A stretch of 36,590 nt of DNA from Allobosea vaviloviae (GTDB lineage Bacteria > Pseudomonadota > Alphaproteobacteria > Rhizobiales > Beijerinckiaceae), in assembly GCF_001298265.1 (NCBI RefSeq), contig NZ_LGSZ01000085.1, positions 1 to 36,590 on the forward strand, in the 5' to 3' direction. Each line of letters starts with the position of its first letter. Within the stretch, counting starts at the first letter, position 1. Made by a program: the position numbers and the translations under genes. Below the pieces are notes generated by a model. The model was not told the DNA's origin. It made no database searches and saw nothing but the letters and a program-made list of their open reading frames with translations. Positions 1 through 8,144 of the stretch are shown here, one piece after another.

Positions 1-127
1 GAAAACCCAGGCCCGAAGTCCGCCCCGGTCAAAGCCGACAGGCGTTGGGCCGCCATCCGAGCCGACCCAAACTGACTTCAACCCCGACCATCCAGCGCAA
101 ACAGCCGGTTTTTCCTCAGCCTGCTAA
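1..127. repeat. Left copy of a 127-bp inverted repeat, probable IS end
   Basis: Bases 1-127 are the exact reverse complement of 36464-36590; the match stops at 128 (t, where the other copy would require c). On the + strand, positions 1-75 read as an open frame of 24 codons ending in ...WAAIRADPN and a TGA, followed by about 50 non-coding bases. This is what the 3' end of a transposase gene and the terminal region of an insertion sequence would look like. The IS family could not be identified from this short piece. The length equals a common maximum assembly k-mer, so the repeat is probably the overlap with a collapsed IS copy rather than a functional terminal repeat. Confidence 0.85.
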
Positions 128-152
128 TGCTAAGCGAAGCAGGTTCAGCAAC

Positions 153-809
153 TCAGCCCGATGCCTTTGCCATATCGAAGAGACCACTCGAAATCAGCTT
201 TTCATAGGCGGAGAAGACATGCTGCGGCACTGCCTGCGGCCCGTCCTCGCCATAAGCGTAGCGGCGGCTGAGATAGCCGCGCGCGCCCATCAGCACATGC
301 ACGATGACCTCGAGTTCCTCGTCCGTGTAGTCGCCGACCTGCCCCGGCCCCCGCGCGCGCTTGAGCAGCCGGACATAAGCGGTTGAGATGTTGTCGAGAT
401 GGTGCCGGTAGCCTGTCGGTGCGAAGACCTCGGCCTCGTTCAAGATGCGCAGGAATTCCGGCGTCTCCCTGATGAAGTCGAAGAAAGCGCGAAACCGCGT
501 CACCTCCTTGCCGAACTCCGAATCCGCCTTGTCGATCCGCATCCGGATGAAGGCGACCATCTGCTGGCCGATGACCGGCAGGAGCTGGTCGAGCAGCTCC
601 TGCCGGTTCTCGAAATGATTGTAGAAGGTGCCCTGGGCAACCCCGGCCGCATCCGTGATCCGCGCGACCGAGGCATCGGCATAGCCGTAGCGGCCGACCA
701 TCTTGGCGGCAGCCTCGAACAGACGGCGCTTGACGTCGTCGTTCTTCTCGCTGCGCGTCAGTTTCGCCGGGCGGTTGGCGGTCGCTGCCTTGGAGGTGCT
801 GGTGGCCAT
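153..809 (-). CDS. TetR/AcrR family transcriptional regulator
   Basis: 218 aa. The N-terminal helix-turn-helix of the TetR family is clear at about residues 24-70: a helix beginning KRRLFEAAAKMVGRYGYADA, then VARITDAAGVAQGTFYNHF, which is the canonical recognition-helix region ending in TFYNHF. The C-terminal two thirds is the variable ligand-binding and dimerisation domain. The gene lies 36 bp downstream of the acyl-CoA ligase on the same strand, so the two are probably co-transcribed. TetR proteins next to CoA ligases usually respond to an acyl-CoA or free acid. The likely target is the ATGA-N8-TCAT site found both upstream of this operon (2413-2428) and upstream of the E1-alpha gene (9556-9578). 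The ATG start fits family length. Family assignment is firm; ligand and regulon are inferred. Confidence 0.93.
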   Translation of the reverse strand: MATSTSKAATANRPAKLTRSEKNDDVKRRLFEAAAKMVGRYGYADASVARITDAAGVAQGTFYNHFENRQELLDQLLPVIGQQMVAFIRMRIDKADSEFGKEVTRFRAFFDFIRETPEFLRILNEAEVFAPTGYRHHLDNISTAYVRLLKRARGPGQVGDYTDEELEVIVHVLMGARGYLSRRYAYGEDGPQAVPQHVFSAYEKLISSGLFDMAKASG

Positions 810-845
810 GCGTGGTGCGGGCTCGCTGTCGATGGACTGCTTGAA

Positions 846-2336
846 CTAAGACCGAAATTCGTCGCGGAGAAGCCTTTTCAGGATTTTGCCGGAGGGGTTT
901 CGCGGCAGGCTTTCCCGAATGACAATGTCGCGCGGCGCCTTGAAGGCCGCGAGCTTCGCCCGGCAATGGCGGGTCAGCGTCTCCAGCGACAATTCGGCGC
1001 CCGGCTCCAGCACGACGAAGGCCACCGGCTTCTCGCCCCAGCGTTCGTCGGGCGCGCCGATGACCGCGACCTCCCGCACCTCCGGTAGTTCGAAGATCAC
1101 GCGCTCGACCTCGGACGAGGCGATGTTCTCGCCGCCTGAGATGATCATGTCCTTGAGCCGGTCGGTCAGGAAGAGAAAACCGTCCCTGTCGAGATAGCCC
1201 ATATCGCCGCTGCGGAACCAGTCGCCATGGAAGGCGGCCTCGGTCTTGGCCGGGTCGTTCCAGTAGCCACGGGTGATCTTGGGCCCGCGCAGGCAGATCT
1301 CGCCGGTCTCGCCTGCCGGCAGCGCCCGCCCCTGCTCGTCGCGGATCGCGATCTCGACATGCGCCAGCGCCCGCCCGACGGAGCCGATCTTCTCGATCTC
1401 GCGCCCTGCCTCCATCAATGTGTCGCCGCTGCAGGTCTCGGTCAGGCCATAGGCGTCGATGTAGCGTGCATTCGGGAAGCTCGCCGTGAAGCTGCGGATG
1501 CGCGCCTCAGGCGTCCGCTCGCCGCCGCCGATGACCCAGCGCAGGCTGCTCAGGTCGAGCCCGCTCGCGGGCGCCGCGGCCAGCATCGCGCTGGTCATCA
1601 CCGGCGCGAGCCAGGCGCTGTCGAGCTGCTCGCGCGCGATCGCCGCCAGCGCAGCCTCCGCCGAGAAATCGCGCTGGATGCAGAGCATGCCGCCCATCCA
1701 CAAAACCGCCAGGCCCGGCAGGTCGAAGGCGCCGACATGGTAGAGCGGGCCGGTGACGAGCAGGCGGTTTTCGGCACCAAGCCCAAGCGCGAGGATATGG
1801 TCGCTGCACTTCCAGTAGAAGTTCTCGTAGCTGTGCATCACCCCTTTGGGCCGGTCGGTGGTGCCGGAGGTGTACATCAGGCGGAACAGGTCGCCGGGCT
1901 TGCGCACCACGCGCGGTGCCGGGGTGGCGGAGGGCCCCGCCCGTGTGCTGTCGGCCTGGGCCGCAGCGTCGAGCAGCAGGACGGCCCCTGCCAGCGCGGC
2001 GGCGGCTGCGAGCTCCTCATCCGCGATCAGCAGCTTCGCGCCCGCATCCTCGACGATATAGCGCACCTCGTCGGCCGAGAGCCGGAAGTTGATCGGCAGG
2101 AACACCGCCCCGACATGCCCGACCGCGATGGCGATCTCGACGAAGGCCGCGCTGTTCTTCATCAGCACCGCGACGACGTCGCCCGCGCCGATGCCGCGCT
2201 CCGTCAGCCAGCCGGCGGTGATCGCGACGCGGCGCGCGAGCGTGGCGTAGCTGATGCGGGCCTCGTTGAAGACGATCGCGAGGCGCTCGGGCGTACGGCC
2301 GGCGTGAAAGTCGATGAAGCTCGAAAGATTGATCAT
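846..2336 (-). CDS. AMP-dependent acyl-CoA synthetase (ligase)
   Basis: 496 aa, ANL superfamily; activates a carboxylic acid to its acyl-CoA through an acyl-adenylate. The core motifs are visible: the P-loop-like YTSGTTDRPKG at 155-165, YGLTET at 296-301, GDWFRSGDMG at 371-380 with the ribose-binding Asp378, the hinge region DRLKDMIISGGENI at 392-405, and the C-terminal catalytic lysine in PSGKIL (Lys484). Position 161 is Asp where the family normally has Gly (TSGTTGxPKG). Length is normal for a medium/long-chain or aromatic acid ligase. It is the first gene of a leftward pair with the TetR regulator and diverges from the ABC importer, so it probably activates the acid that the importer brings in. 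Substrate unknown. Confidence 0.93.
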   Translation of the reverse strand: MINLSSFIDFHAGRTPERLAIVFNEARISYATLARRVAITAGWLTERGIGAGDVVAVLMKNSAAFVEIAIAVGHVGAVFLPINFRLSADEVRYIVEDAGAKLLIADEELAAAAALAGAVLLLDAAAQADSTRAGPSATPAPRVVRKPGDLFRLMYTSGTTDRPKGVMHSYENFYWKCSDHILALGLGAENRLLVTGPLYHVGAFDLPGLAVLWMGGMLCIQRDFSAEAALAAIAREQLDSAWLAPVMTSAMLAAAPASGLDLSSLRWVIGGGERTPEARIRSFTASFPNARYIDAYGLTETCSGDTLMEAGREIEKIGSVGRALAHVEIAIRDEQGRALPAGETGEICLRGPKITRGYWNDPAKTEAAFHGDWFRSGDMGYLDRDGFLFLTDRLKDMIISGGENIASSEVERVIFELPEVREVAVIGAPDERWGEKPVAFVVLEPGAELSLETLTRHCRAKLAAFKAPRDIVIRESLPRNPSGKILKRLLRDEFRS

Positions 2337-2412
2337 TCCCGTCTGCCGCCCGCCCCGACTTCCACCCTGGCGCCGGCCCCTCGCAGCGGCCGGTCAAATC
2401 ATTTTCTGGTTC

Positions 2413-2428
2413 ATGACTCGTAATTCAT
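2413..2428. promoter_or_regulatory. Probable TetR operator, copy 1
   Basis: The 16-mer ATGACTCGTAATTCAT is an imperfect palindrome of the form ATGA-N8-TCAT. On the minus strand it reads ATGAATTACGAGTCAT, differing at two positions from ATGAATTATGACTCAT at 9556-9571, and both copies are preceded by the same AAAA run. It sits in the 223-bp divergent promoter region between the acyl-CoA ligase and the ABC binding protein. Sharing between two promoters of one pathway makes it the best candidate site for the TetR protein encoded at 153-809. Binding is inferred. Confidence 0.6.
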
Positions 2429-2435
2429 TTTTCGC

Positions 2436-2464
2436 TTGACGTCACCACCCGTCGTCACGACTAT
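2436..2464 (+). promoter_or_regulatory. Tentative promoter of the ABC importer operon
   Basis: TTGACG (2436-2441) matches a sigma-70 -35 box in five of six positions and lies 7 bp downstream of the putative operator. With 17-bp spacing the -10 would be GACTAT (2459-2464), which is weak. A well-placed ribosome binding site AGGGAG (2548-2553) precedes the ATG at 2560. Confidence 0.35.
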
Positions 2465-2559
2465 CGCTCGCAACAGGGCCGGCAGCGAGAGCCGCGCCCG
2501 ATAAACCACGCCCACCGCGCAACGACGGGAAGGGCAAGGGCGGAAGCAGGGAGAGCATC

Positions 2560-3819
2560 ATGAGCAAGCCATCATTGATCGCGCTGAATCGGCGCGGTTT
2601 CCTCGCCGCAGGCGCGGCCGCAGCCGGCACGGTGTCGATGCCGTGGGTCGCCGGCGCCCAGGCCAAGGTCGTCAAGGTCGGCTTCCCGACGATCCTGTCG
2701 GGCCGCGTCGCGCAGCTCGGCACCTCGTCGCGCAATGCCGCCCAGATGGAGGTCGAGAAGGTCAACGCCGCCGGCGGACTTGCCGGCCGGCCGATCGAAC
2801 TGGTCATCCGCGACACCAAGGGCCAGCCGCAGGAGGCGGCGCGCGTCGCCCGCGAGCTGGTCAACTCCGACGGCTGCGAGATGCTGATCGACGCCGAAGC
2901 CTCGACCGGCGCCTTCGCCGTGCATGAGGTCGCGCGCGATCTCGGCATCCTCTGCATCCACACCAATTCCGAAACCTCCTCCCTCACGGCGGACCCCAAG
3001 CTCCGGCTGCCGAACGCCTTCCGCTGCGCCCGCCAGGGTATCCACGATTCGGTCGTCGGCGGCAGCTACGCGGCCGAGATCGCCAATGCGAAGAACCTGA
3101 CGCGCTGGGCGACCTGCTCGCCGGACTATGCCTACGGGCGCGATACGACCGGCGAATTCGTGATGTATCTGAAGCGCTTCGCGCCGAAGGTCGAAGTGAT
3201 CAGCGAGGCCTGGCCGAAGATCTTCCAGCCCGACTACACCGAGTCGATCACCAAGCTGCTGCAGGCCAAGCCGCAGGCGCTCTACTCCTGCCTCTGGGGC
3301 GGCGACCTGACCTCCTTCATCGACCAGGCCGCGATCTATGCGCTGTTCACGCAGATGCAGTTCTATGCCGTCAACATGGCCGACTACACCGCCCTGACGG
3401 TGGTGAAGAACCTGCCGGCCGGCATCCATTCCGGCAACCGCTACATCAAGACCTTCCCCGCGACGCCGCAGAATGCGGCCTGGGGCGATGCTTATCGCGC
3501 CAAATACGGCGAGTATCCGACGAACTGGGCCTGGCAGAACGGCCTCGTCATCAACTTCCTGGCCGAGGCCGCGAAGAAGGCCAATTCGGCCGACGGCAAG
3601 AAGATGGCCGACGCGCTGCGCGGCCTGACGATCGCCTCGCCGCTCGGCGCCGATGGCACCGTGACGATGCGCGCCGAGGACCAGACGATCATCGGCTATG
3701 CCGTCGGCTGGGGCACGACCATCCCCAAGGAGCCCTATGTTCCGGAGATGAAGAGCGTTCCGTGGCAGCGCATCCTCGAACTCGAAGCCGAGTGGAAGAA
3801 GGACAAGGGCTTCACCTGA
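2560..3819 (+). CDS. ABC transporter substrate-binding protein, branched-chain amino acid type
   Basis: 419 aa periplasmic binding protein of the Peripla_BP_6/LivJK family (HAAT importers). The N-terminus is a Tat-type signal: NRRGFLAAG with Arg11-Arg12, a hydrophobic Ala/Gly-rich stretch, and a probable cleavage site after AQA at 33-35. The mature domain begins KVVKVGFPTILSG, typical of this family, and contains the two-lobe fold segments such as AARVARELVNSDGCEMLIDA. It is the first gene of the importer operon, with two inverted repeats before the permease gene. HAAT binding proteins with Tat signals often bind carboxylates, aromatic acids or amides rather than amino acids; the neighbouring CoA ligase and beta-oxidation-like enzymes point to an organic acid. 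The true ligand is not readable. Confidence 0.93.
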   Translation: MSKPSLIALNRRGFLAAGAAAAGTVSMPWVAGAQAKVVKVGFPTILSGRVAQLGTSSRNAAQMEVEKVNAAGGLAGRPIELVIRDTKGQPQEAARVARELVNSDGCEMLIDAEASTGAFAVHEVARDLGILCIHTNSETSSLTADPKLRLPNAFRCARQGIHDSVVGGSYAAEIANAKNLTRWATCSPDYAYGRDTTGEFVMYLKRFAPKVEVISEAWPKIFQPDYTESITKLLQAKPQALYSCLWGGDLTSFIDQAAIYALFTQMQFYAVNMADYTALTVVKNLPAGIHSGNRYIKTFPATPQNAAWGDAYRAKYGEYPTNWAWQNGLVINFLAEAAKKANSADGKKMADALRGLTIASPLGADGTVTMRAEDQTIIGYAVGWGTTIPKEPYVPEMKSVPWQRILELEAEWKKDKGFT

Positions 3820-3829
3820 GGCCCTGGCC

Positions 3830-3849
3830 CCGGCGGCCACGACCGCCGG
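3830..3849 (+). promoter_or_regulatory. Stem-loop after the binding-protein gene (first)
   Basis: CCGGCGG (3830-3836) and CCGCCGG (3843-3849) form a perfect 7-bp stem with a 6-nt loop, 11 bp after the stop codon of the binding-protein gene. There is no U-tract. It could stabilise the upstream mRNA or attenuate read-through into the permease genes. Confidence 0.5.
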
Positions 3850-3868
3850 CTGCACCTTCCGGACAAGA

Positions 3869-3892
3869 CAGGCCGCGTTCGCGCGCGGCCTG
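3869..3892 (+). promoter_or_regulatory. Stem-loop before the permease gene (second)
   Basis: CAGGCCGCG (3869-3877) and CGCGGCCTG (3884-3892) form a perfect 9-bp stem with loop TTCGCG. There is no following T run, so a classical intrinsic terminator is unlikely. Together with the hairpin at 3830 it fits the usual arrangement that lets binding protein be made in excess over permease. Confidence 0.5.
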
Positions 3893-3918
3893 ACCGCCCC
3901 TCTGTTGACGAGCGCGTG

Positions 3919-4821
3919 ATGGATCTCAACGCCCTGACGGAATGCCTGTCCTCGACCTCATGCATGGTCACCCAGGCGACCAGCGGCTTCATCATCGGAA
4001 TGCTGCTGTTCCTCGTCGCGGTCGGGCTGACGCTCATCTTCGGCGTGATGAAGATCGTCAACTTCACGCATGGCGCCTTCTACATGATCGGCGCCTATCT
4101 CGCGATGACCGTGTTCCAGATGACCGGCAGCTACACGCTGGCGCTGCTCGGCGCGGCCGTCGGCGCCTGCCTGTTCGGCGTCGTCGTCGAGCGCTGCTTC
4201 ATGCAGCGCATCTATGGCGGAAACGTCCTGATGCAGCTTCTGGTCTGCTACGCGCTCGTGCTGATCCTGGACGACCTCGTCCGCATCGTCTGGGGCCCCG
4301 AATTCAAGTCGATGGGCATGCCGGACGCCTTCCGGGTGCCGCCGCTCTTCATCATGGGCGGGGTCGTGCCGCCCTTCTATCTCTTCCTGATCGCCGCGGC
4401 GCTGTCGATCGCGGTCGTCCTCGGCCTCGCCATCGCCCGGACGCGCTTCGGCAAGACGATCCGTGCCGCGGCCCACAACCCGGCGATGGTCTCGGTCCTC
4501 GGCATCAACACAGGCCTGCTCTTCACCGGCGTCTTCGCGCTCGGCTGCCTGCTGGCGGGGCTGGCGGGCGGGCTCGCTGCCCCGGTCCGGTCGCTGACCC
4601 CCGGCATGGGCTTCTCGATCCTGATCGAGAGCTTCATCGTCACCGTGATCGGCGGCATGGGCTCGATCCTCGGCGCGCTGGTCGGGGCGCTGCTGATCGG
4701 TCTGATCCGGACCTTCGGCGCGCTCGGCTTCCCGCTCTTCACGGAGGCGCTGATGTACCTCGCCATGGCGATCGTGCTGATCGTCAAGCCGTCGGGCCTG
4801 TTCGGACGCGAGGCTGCCTGA
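3919..4821 (+). CDS. LivH-type ABC transporter permease
   Basis: 300 aa integral membrane permease of the BPD_transp_2 family. The conserved segment LTLIFGVMKIVNFTHGAFYM (residues 37-56) is the hallmark of LivH permeases, and the C-terminal half has the GMGSILGALVGALLIGLI hydrophobic motif. About eight hydrophobic segments are visible. A GTG at 3916 immediately precedes the ATG at 3919; the ATG is preferred because no ribosome binding site separates the two. The downstream LivM-type gene begins 1 bp after the stop, so translation is probably coupled. It pairs with the LivM-type permease to form the transmembrane channel of the importer. Confidence 0.92.
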   Translation: MDLNALTECLSSTSCMVTQATSGFIIGMLLFLVAVGLTLIFGVMKIVNFTHGAFYMIGAYLAMTVFQMTGSYTLALLGAAVGACLFGVVVERCFMQRIYGGNVLMQLLVCYALVLILDDLVRIVWGPEFKSMGMPDAFRVPPLFIMGGVVPPFYLFLIAAALSIAVVLGLAIARTRFGKTIRAAAHNPAMVSVLGINTGLLFTGVFALGCLLAGLAGGLAAPVRSLTPGMGFSILIESFIVTVIGGMGSILGALVGALLIGLIRTFGALGFPLFTEALMYLAMAIVLIVKPSGLFGREAA

Positions 4822-4822
4822 G

Positions 4823-5851
4823 ATGAAGCGCCCTGCCCTCCGCGACGGCCTGATCGGCCTCGCCGCCTTCCTGATCCTCGCCGCGCTGCCGCTCTTGACG
4901 ACGAGCAGCGCCCTGGTCGACTTCGTCATCCGCTGCGCCGCGCTCGGCCTGTTCGCGACCTCGCTGAACCTGCTGGTCGGCTATGGCGGCATGGTCTCCT
5001 TCGGCCATGGCCTGTTCTTCGGCATGGGCGCCTACAGCTTCGGCATCATCATGCAGCGGACGGGCATGCCGATTCCGCTCGCGATCCTGCTCACCCTCGG
5101 CGTCGCGGCCATCGTCGCGCTGGCGGTCGGCGCGATCTGCGTCAGGCTGAAGGAAATCTATTTCGCCTTCGTCACGCTGGCGTTCCAGATGCTGGTCCAC
5201 AGCATGATCATCGCCTGGGTGCCGGTCACCGGCGGCGACCAGGGCCTGCGCGGCGGCATCCCGCGCCCCTCCTTCCTCGGCATCAACCTCGCCGACCAGA
5301 AGCAGCTCTATCTCTTCAGCGCCGCCCTGCTCGTGCTCGGGCTCATGGCGATGCGCCACATCGTCTCCTCGCCCTTCGGCTATACGCTGCGCCTGGTGCG
5401 CGACAACCCGGCCCGCGCCGGCTTCCTCGGCATCGATGTCTACCGCACGCGCCTGACGGCCTTCGTCTTGGCCGGCGTCTTCGCCAGCCTGGGCGGCGTC
5501 CTGATGAGCCTGTTCGTCTCGGGGGCTTACCCCGAATTCGCCTTCTGGACGATGTCTGGCGAGGCGGTGTTCATCGTCATGCTCGGCGGCACGGTGGCCT
5601 TCCTCGGCCCGATGGTCGGCACAGTGCTGCTGCTGCTGCTCAACGACTTCGTCACGCGCGTCGCGGAACACCACGGCCTCGTGCTCGGGACGGTGATCCT
5701 GCTCTTCGCGCTGGGCCTGCGGAAGGGGCTGCTCGACTTCGTCATGGACTGGCGCGCGGCGCGCCGGACCCGTGCCCAGGCCGGAGCCGACAGGCCCCCG
5801 GGCCCGAACACGATCGCCGGCACGGACAAGATGGAAAGGGTTGCGACATGA
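4823..5851 (+). CDS. LivM-type ABC transporter permease
   Basis: 342 aa polytopic membrane protein. Family signatures are NLLVGYGGMVSFGHGLFFGM (49-68), the TGGDQGLRGG loop (136-145), and the cytoplasmic ATPase-coupling segment around RLVRDNPARAGFLGIDVYRT (190-209). About eight to nine membrane segments are apparent; the C-terminal tail after residue about 310 is Arg/Pro-rich and hydrophilic. It starts 1 bp after the LivH stop and its stop overlaps the next gene by 4 bp (ATGA), placing it inside a tightly packed operon. Function: second half of the importer channel. Confidence 0.92.
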   Translation: MKRPALRDGLIGLAAFLILAALPLLTTSSALVDFVIRCAALGLFATSLNLLVGYGGMVSFGHGLFFGMGAYSFGIIMQRTGMPIPLAILLTLGVAAIVALAVGAICVRLKEIYFAFVTLAFQMLVHSMIIAWVPVTGGDQGLRGGIPRPSFLGINLADQKQLYLFSAALLVLGLMAMRHIVSSPFGYTLRLVRDNPARAGFLGIDVYRTRLTAFVLAGVFASLGGVLMSLFVSGAYPEFAFWTMSGEAVFIVMLGGTVAFLGPMVGTVLLLLLNDFVTRVAEHHGLVLGTVILLFALGLRKGLLDFVMDWRAARRTRAQAGADRPPGPNTIAGTDKMERVAT

Positions 5852-6636
5852 GCGAGGCGATGATCGCCGTCGTCACCGGCGGCGCGAGCGGCATCGGCGC
5901 GGCCTGCTGCCGTGAACTAGCGACGCGCGGCCACAAGGTCGTCGTCCTCGACCGCGACATGGCGCGGGCCGAGAGCGTCGCGGCCGAGATCGGCGGCCAC
6001 GCGCTGTTCGGCGATGTCGGCGACGAGGCCGGCCTCAAGGCCGTCGCCGCTCGCATCGAGGCCGGGATCGGTCCGGTCGGAATCGTCGTCAACAGCGCCG
6101 GCGTGCTGCAGCCGCCATTGCGGCCCACCGAACTGCCGATGTCGGTCTGGGACCATGTCGTCCATATCGACCAGCGCGGCACCTATCTCGGCTGCGTCGT
6201 CTTCGGCGCGGCGATGCTGCCCCGGCGCAGCGGCAGCATCGTCAACATCGCCTCGATCGCGGGCTCGCGCTCGATGGCGTTGCATGCCTATGCCCCGGCG
6301 AAGGCGGCCGTGATCTCGATCACCCGCTGTCTCGCCGCGGAATGGGGCCCGGCCGGCGTGCGCGTCAACTCGGTCTCGCCGGGCTTCACCCGCACGCCCG
6401 CGCTGCAGGAGGCGATCGACAAGGGCGAGCGCGACGTCACCAATCTCGTCGGCAGCGTGCCGATGGGTCGCCTCGTCGAGCCCGACGAGATCGCCCGCGT
6501 CGTCGCCTTCGTCGCCTCGCCGGAGGCCTCGGCGCTTTCGGGCGTCGACGTGCCGGTCGATTGCGGCTGGATGGCCGGCACCTCCTGGCACACCTATGGC
6601 GGCTTCCGCGATCCCGGGAACGGCCCCCATGCTTGA
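5848..6636 (+). CDS. SDR family NAD(P)-dependent oxidoreductase
   Basis: 262 aa classical short-chain dehydrogenase/reductase. Seen: the nucleotide-binding TGGASGIG (10-17), NSAG (82-85), the catalytic Ser136 within NIASIAG, and the YAPAK active-site motif (Tyr148, Lys152). An acidic Asp35 after the second strand (VVVLDRD) favours NAD(H) over NADP(H). It is translationally coupled to the upstream permease (ATGA overlap) and overlaps the ATPase gene downstream by 8 bp, so it sits inside the transporter genes. This unusual position ties its substrate to what is imported; it probably oxidises a hydroxyl intermediate. The exact reaction is unknown. Confidence 0.92.
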   Translation: MSEAMIAVVTGGASGIGAACCRELATRGHKVVVLDRDMARAESVAAEIGGHALFGDVGDEAGLKAVAARIEAGIGPVGIVVNSAGVLQPPLRPTELPMSVWDHVVHIDQRGTYLGCVVFGAAMLPRRSGSIVNIASIAGSRSMALHAYAPAKAAVISITRCLAAEWGPAGVRVNSVSPGFTRTPALQEAIDKGERDVTNLVGSVPMGRLVEPDEIARVVAFVASPEASALSGVDVPVDCGWMAGTSWHTYGGFRDPGNGPHA

Positions 6637-7381
6637 GATCACGAATCTCGTGAAATCCTTCGGCGGCGTGCGCGCCACCGACGATGTCACCATGACCTTC
6701 GAGGCCGGCTCGCTGACGGCGATCATCGGGCCCAACGGCGCCGGCAAGAGCACCTTCTTCAACCTGCTCTCGGGCGCCTTCCGGCCCGACAGCGGCGATA
6801 TCAGGCTCGACGGCCAGTCGATCGTCGGGCTGGGCATCGGCGAGATCGTGCGCCGCGGCATCGGCCGGGCCTTCCAGGTCGCCAGCATCTTTCCGTCGCT
6901 GACCGTCGAGGAGACCATGCTGGCGGCGGTCTCGGCCCATCATGGCCATGCGAGCCGGCTCGGCTCGCGCTTTCCGCTGGCCTCGACCCGCTCCCACGCG
7001 GCCCATTGCATCGAGATGGTCGGGCTCACGGCCAAGCGCGACACGCTTTCGGCGAACCTGTCGCATGGCGACCAGAAGCTGCTCGACATCGCGCTCGCGC
7101 TGGTGCTGGAGCCGAAGGTCCTGCTGCTCGACGAGCCGACGGCGGGCATGGGGCCGGAGGAGCGCTGGCGCGTGATCGAGAAGGTGCGCGAACTCTGGGA
7201 GCGCCAGAAGATCACCGTCGTCTTCATCGAGCACGACATGGACATCGTCTTCAAGATCGCGCCCTCGATCCGCGTGCTCAGCTATGGCCGGGTGCTGGCG
7301 CAGGGCTCGCCGCAGGAGATCCGCACCAACCCCGCCGTGATCGAAGCCTATCTCGGCACCGAGCACGAGGCCGCGGCATGA
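6629..7381 (+). CDS. LivG-type ABC transporter ATP-binding protein
   Basis: 250 aa. Walker A GPNGAGKST (34-42), signature LSHGDQ (144-149, the form typical of LivG ATPases), Walker B LLLDEP (165-170) and the H-loop His202 in FIEHDMDIV are all present. The start at ATG 6629 gives the N-terminus MLEITNLVKSFGG, which matches the family. An upstream in-frame start at 6596 would add 11 residues encoded inside the SDR gene and is rejected. It overlaps the SDR stop by 8 bp and the next ATPase by 4 bp. One of the two ATPases that energise the importer. Confidence 0.93.
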   Translation: MLEITNLVKSFGGVRATDDVTMTFEAGSLTAIIGPNGAGKSTFFNLLSGAFRPDSGDIRLDGQSIVGLGIGEIVRRGIGRAFQVASIFPSLTVEETMLAAVSAHHGHASRLGSRFPLASTRSHAAHCIEMVGLTAKRDTLSANLSHGDQKLLDIALALVLEPKVLLLDEPTAGMGPEERWRVIEKVRELWERQKITVVFIEHDMDIVFKIAPSIRVLSYGRVLAQGSPQEIRTNPAVIEAYLGTEHEAAA

Positions 7382-8109
7382 GCGCAGATTCCCTCGTCAG
7401 GCCTGCCGTCATCGAGGTCGCCGGCATCGACGTCTTCTACGGCGCGAGCCAGATCCTGTTCGGCGTCGAATTCGCGGTCCAGGAAGGCCAGACCATGGCT
7501 CTGCTCGGCCGCAACGGCGCCGGCAAGAGCACGACGATGAAGGCGATCGCCGGTCTCGCTCCGCCAAAGCGCGGCGCGGTGAGGTTGTTCGGCCAGGACC
7601 GGACGCGGCAGAAGCCCTATGAGATGGCGCGCGCCGGCCTCGGCTTCGTGCCCGAGGACCGGCAGGTCTTTCCTGAGCACAGCGTCGAGGACAATCTGCT
7701 GATCGCCCGGAAGCCCGGCCCCGACGGCCGCGACGAATGGAGCCTGGAGCGCATCTACGAGGTCTTTCCGCTGCTGACGCCGCTGCGCCAGCGCATGGCG
7801 GGGCGGCTCTCGGGCGGCGAGCAGCAGATGCTCGCGATCGCGCGCATGCTGATGGGGAACCCCTCGGTCCTGCTGCTCGACGAGCCGAGCGAGGGTCTCG
7901 CCCCGATCATCGTCCAGCGCATCGGCACGCTGGTCCGGACCCTGCGCGAGACCAGGGTGACCATCCTGATCGCCGAGCAGAACATGCATTTCTGCCTCGG
8001 CCTCGCCAGCGATGCGACCGTAATCGACAAGGGCCAGATCGTCTTCCGCGGCACGATCGCGGAGCTCAAGGCCAATGACGACGTCCGCCAGCGCTACCTC
8101 GCGCTCTGA
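7378..8109 (+). CDS. LivF-type ABC transporter ATP-binding protein
   Basis: 243 aa. Walker A GRNGAGKST (44-52), signature LSGGEQ (144-149), Walker B LLLDEP (165-170) followed by SEGLAP, and the LivF-style switch region AEQNMHF are visible. The ATG at 7378 overlaps the LivG stop (ATGA) and gives a family-like length; the same frame is open much further upstream only because of the high GC content. It forms the heterodimeric ATPase with the LivG-type protein. The MmgE/PrpD gene follows after 35 bp with its own ribosome binding site, so the operon probably continues. Confidence 0.93.
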   Translation: MSADSLVRPAVIEVAGIDVFYGASQILFGVEFAVQEGQTMALLGRNGAGKSTTMKAIAGLAPPKRGAVRLFGQDRTRQKPYEMARAGLGFVPEDRQVFPEHSVEDNLLIARKPGPDGRDEWSLERIYEVFPLLTPLRQRMAGRLSGGEQQMLAIARMLMGNPSVLLLDEPSEGLAPIIVQRIGTLVRTLRETRVTILIAEQNMHFCLGLASDATVIDKGQIVFRGTIAELKANDDVRQRYLAL

Positions 8110-8144
8110 CGTCCCGCACCCGGATTTTGCCAGGGAGACCGGCC

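Noticed and set aside
399..1088. Long open frame opposite the TetR and CoA-ligase genes
   Set aside because: Low-complexity Arg/Leu/Asp-rich translation antisense to two well-supported genes, and it has no motif.
2572..3855. A 427-codon frame antisense to the substrate-binding protein
   Set aside because: GC-driven shadow; its translation is rich in Arg, Asp, Gly and Leu and lacks recognisable motifs, while the sense strand has a signal peptide and family motifs.
7006..8109. A 367-codon version of the LivF-type ATPase
   Set aside because: The first 124 codons overlap the LivG-type gene in another frame and have no family resemblance; the ATG at 7378 gives the correct N-terminus and a normal 4-bp overlap.
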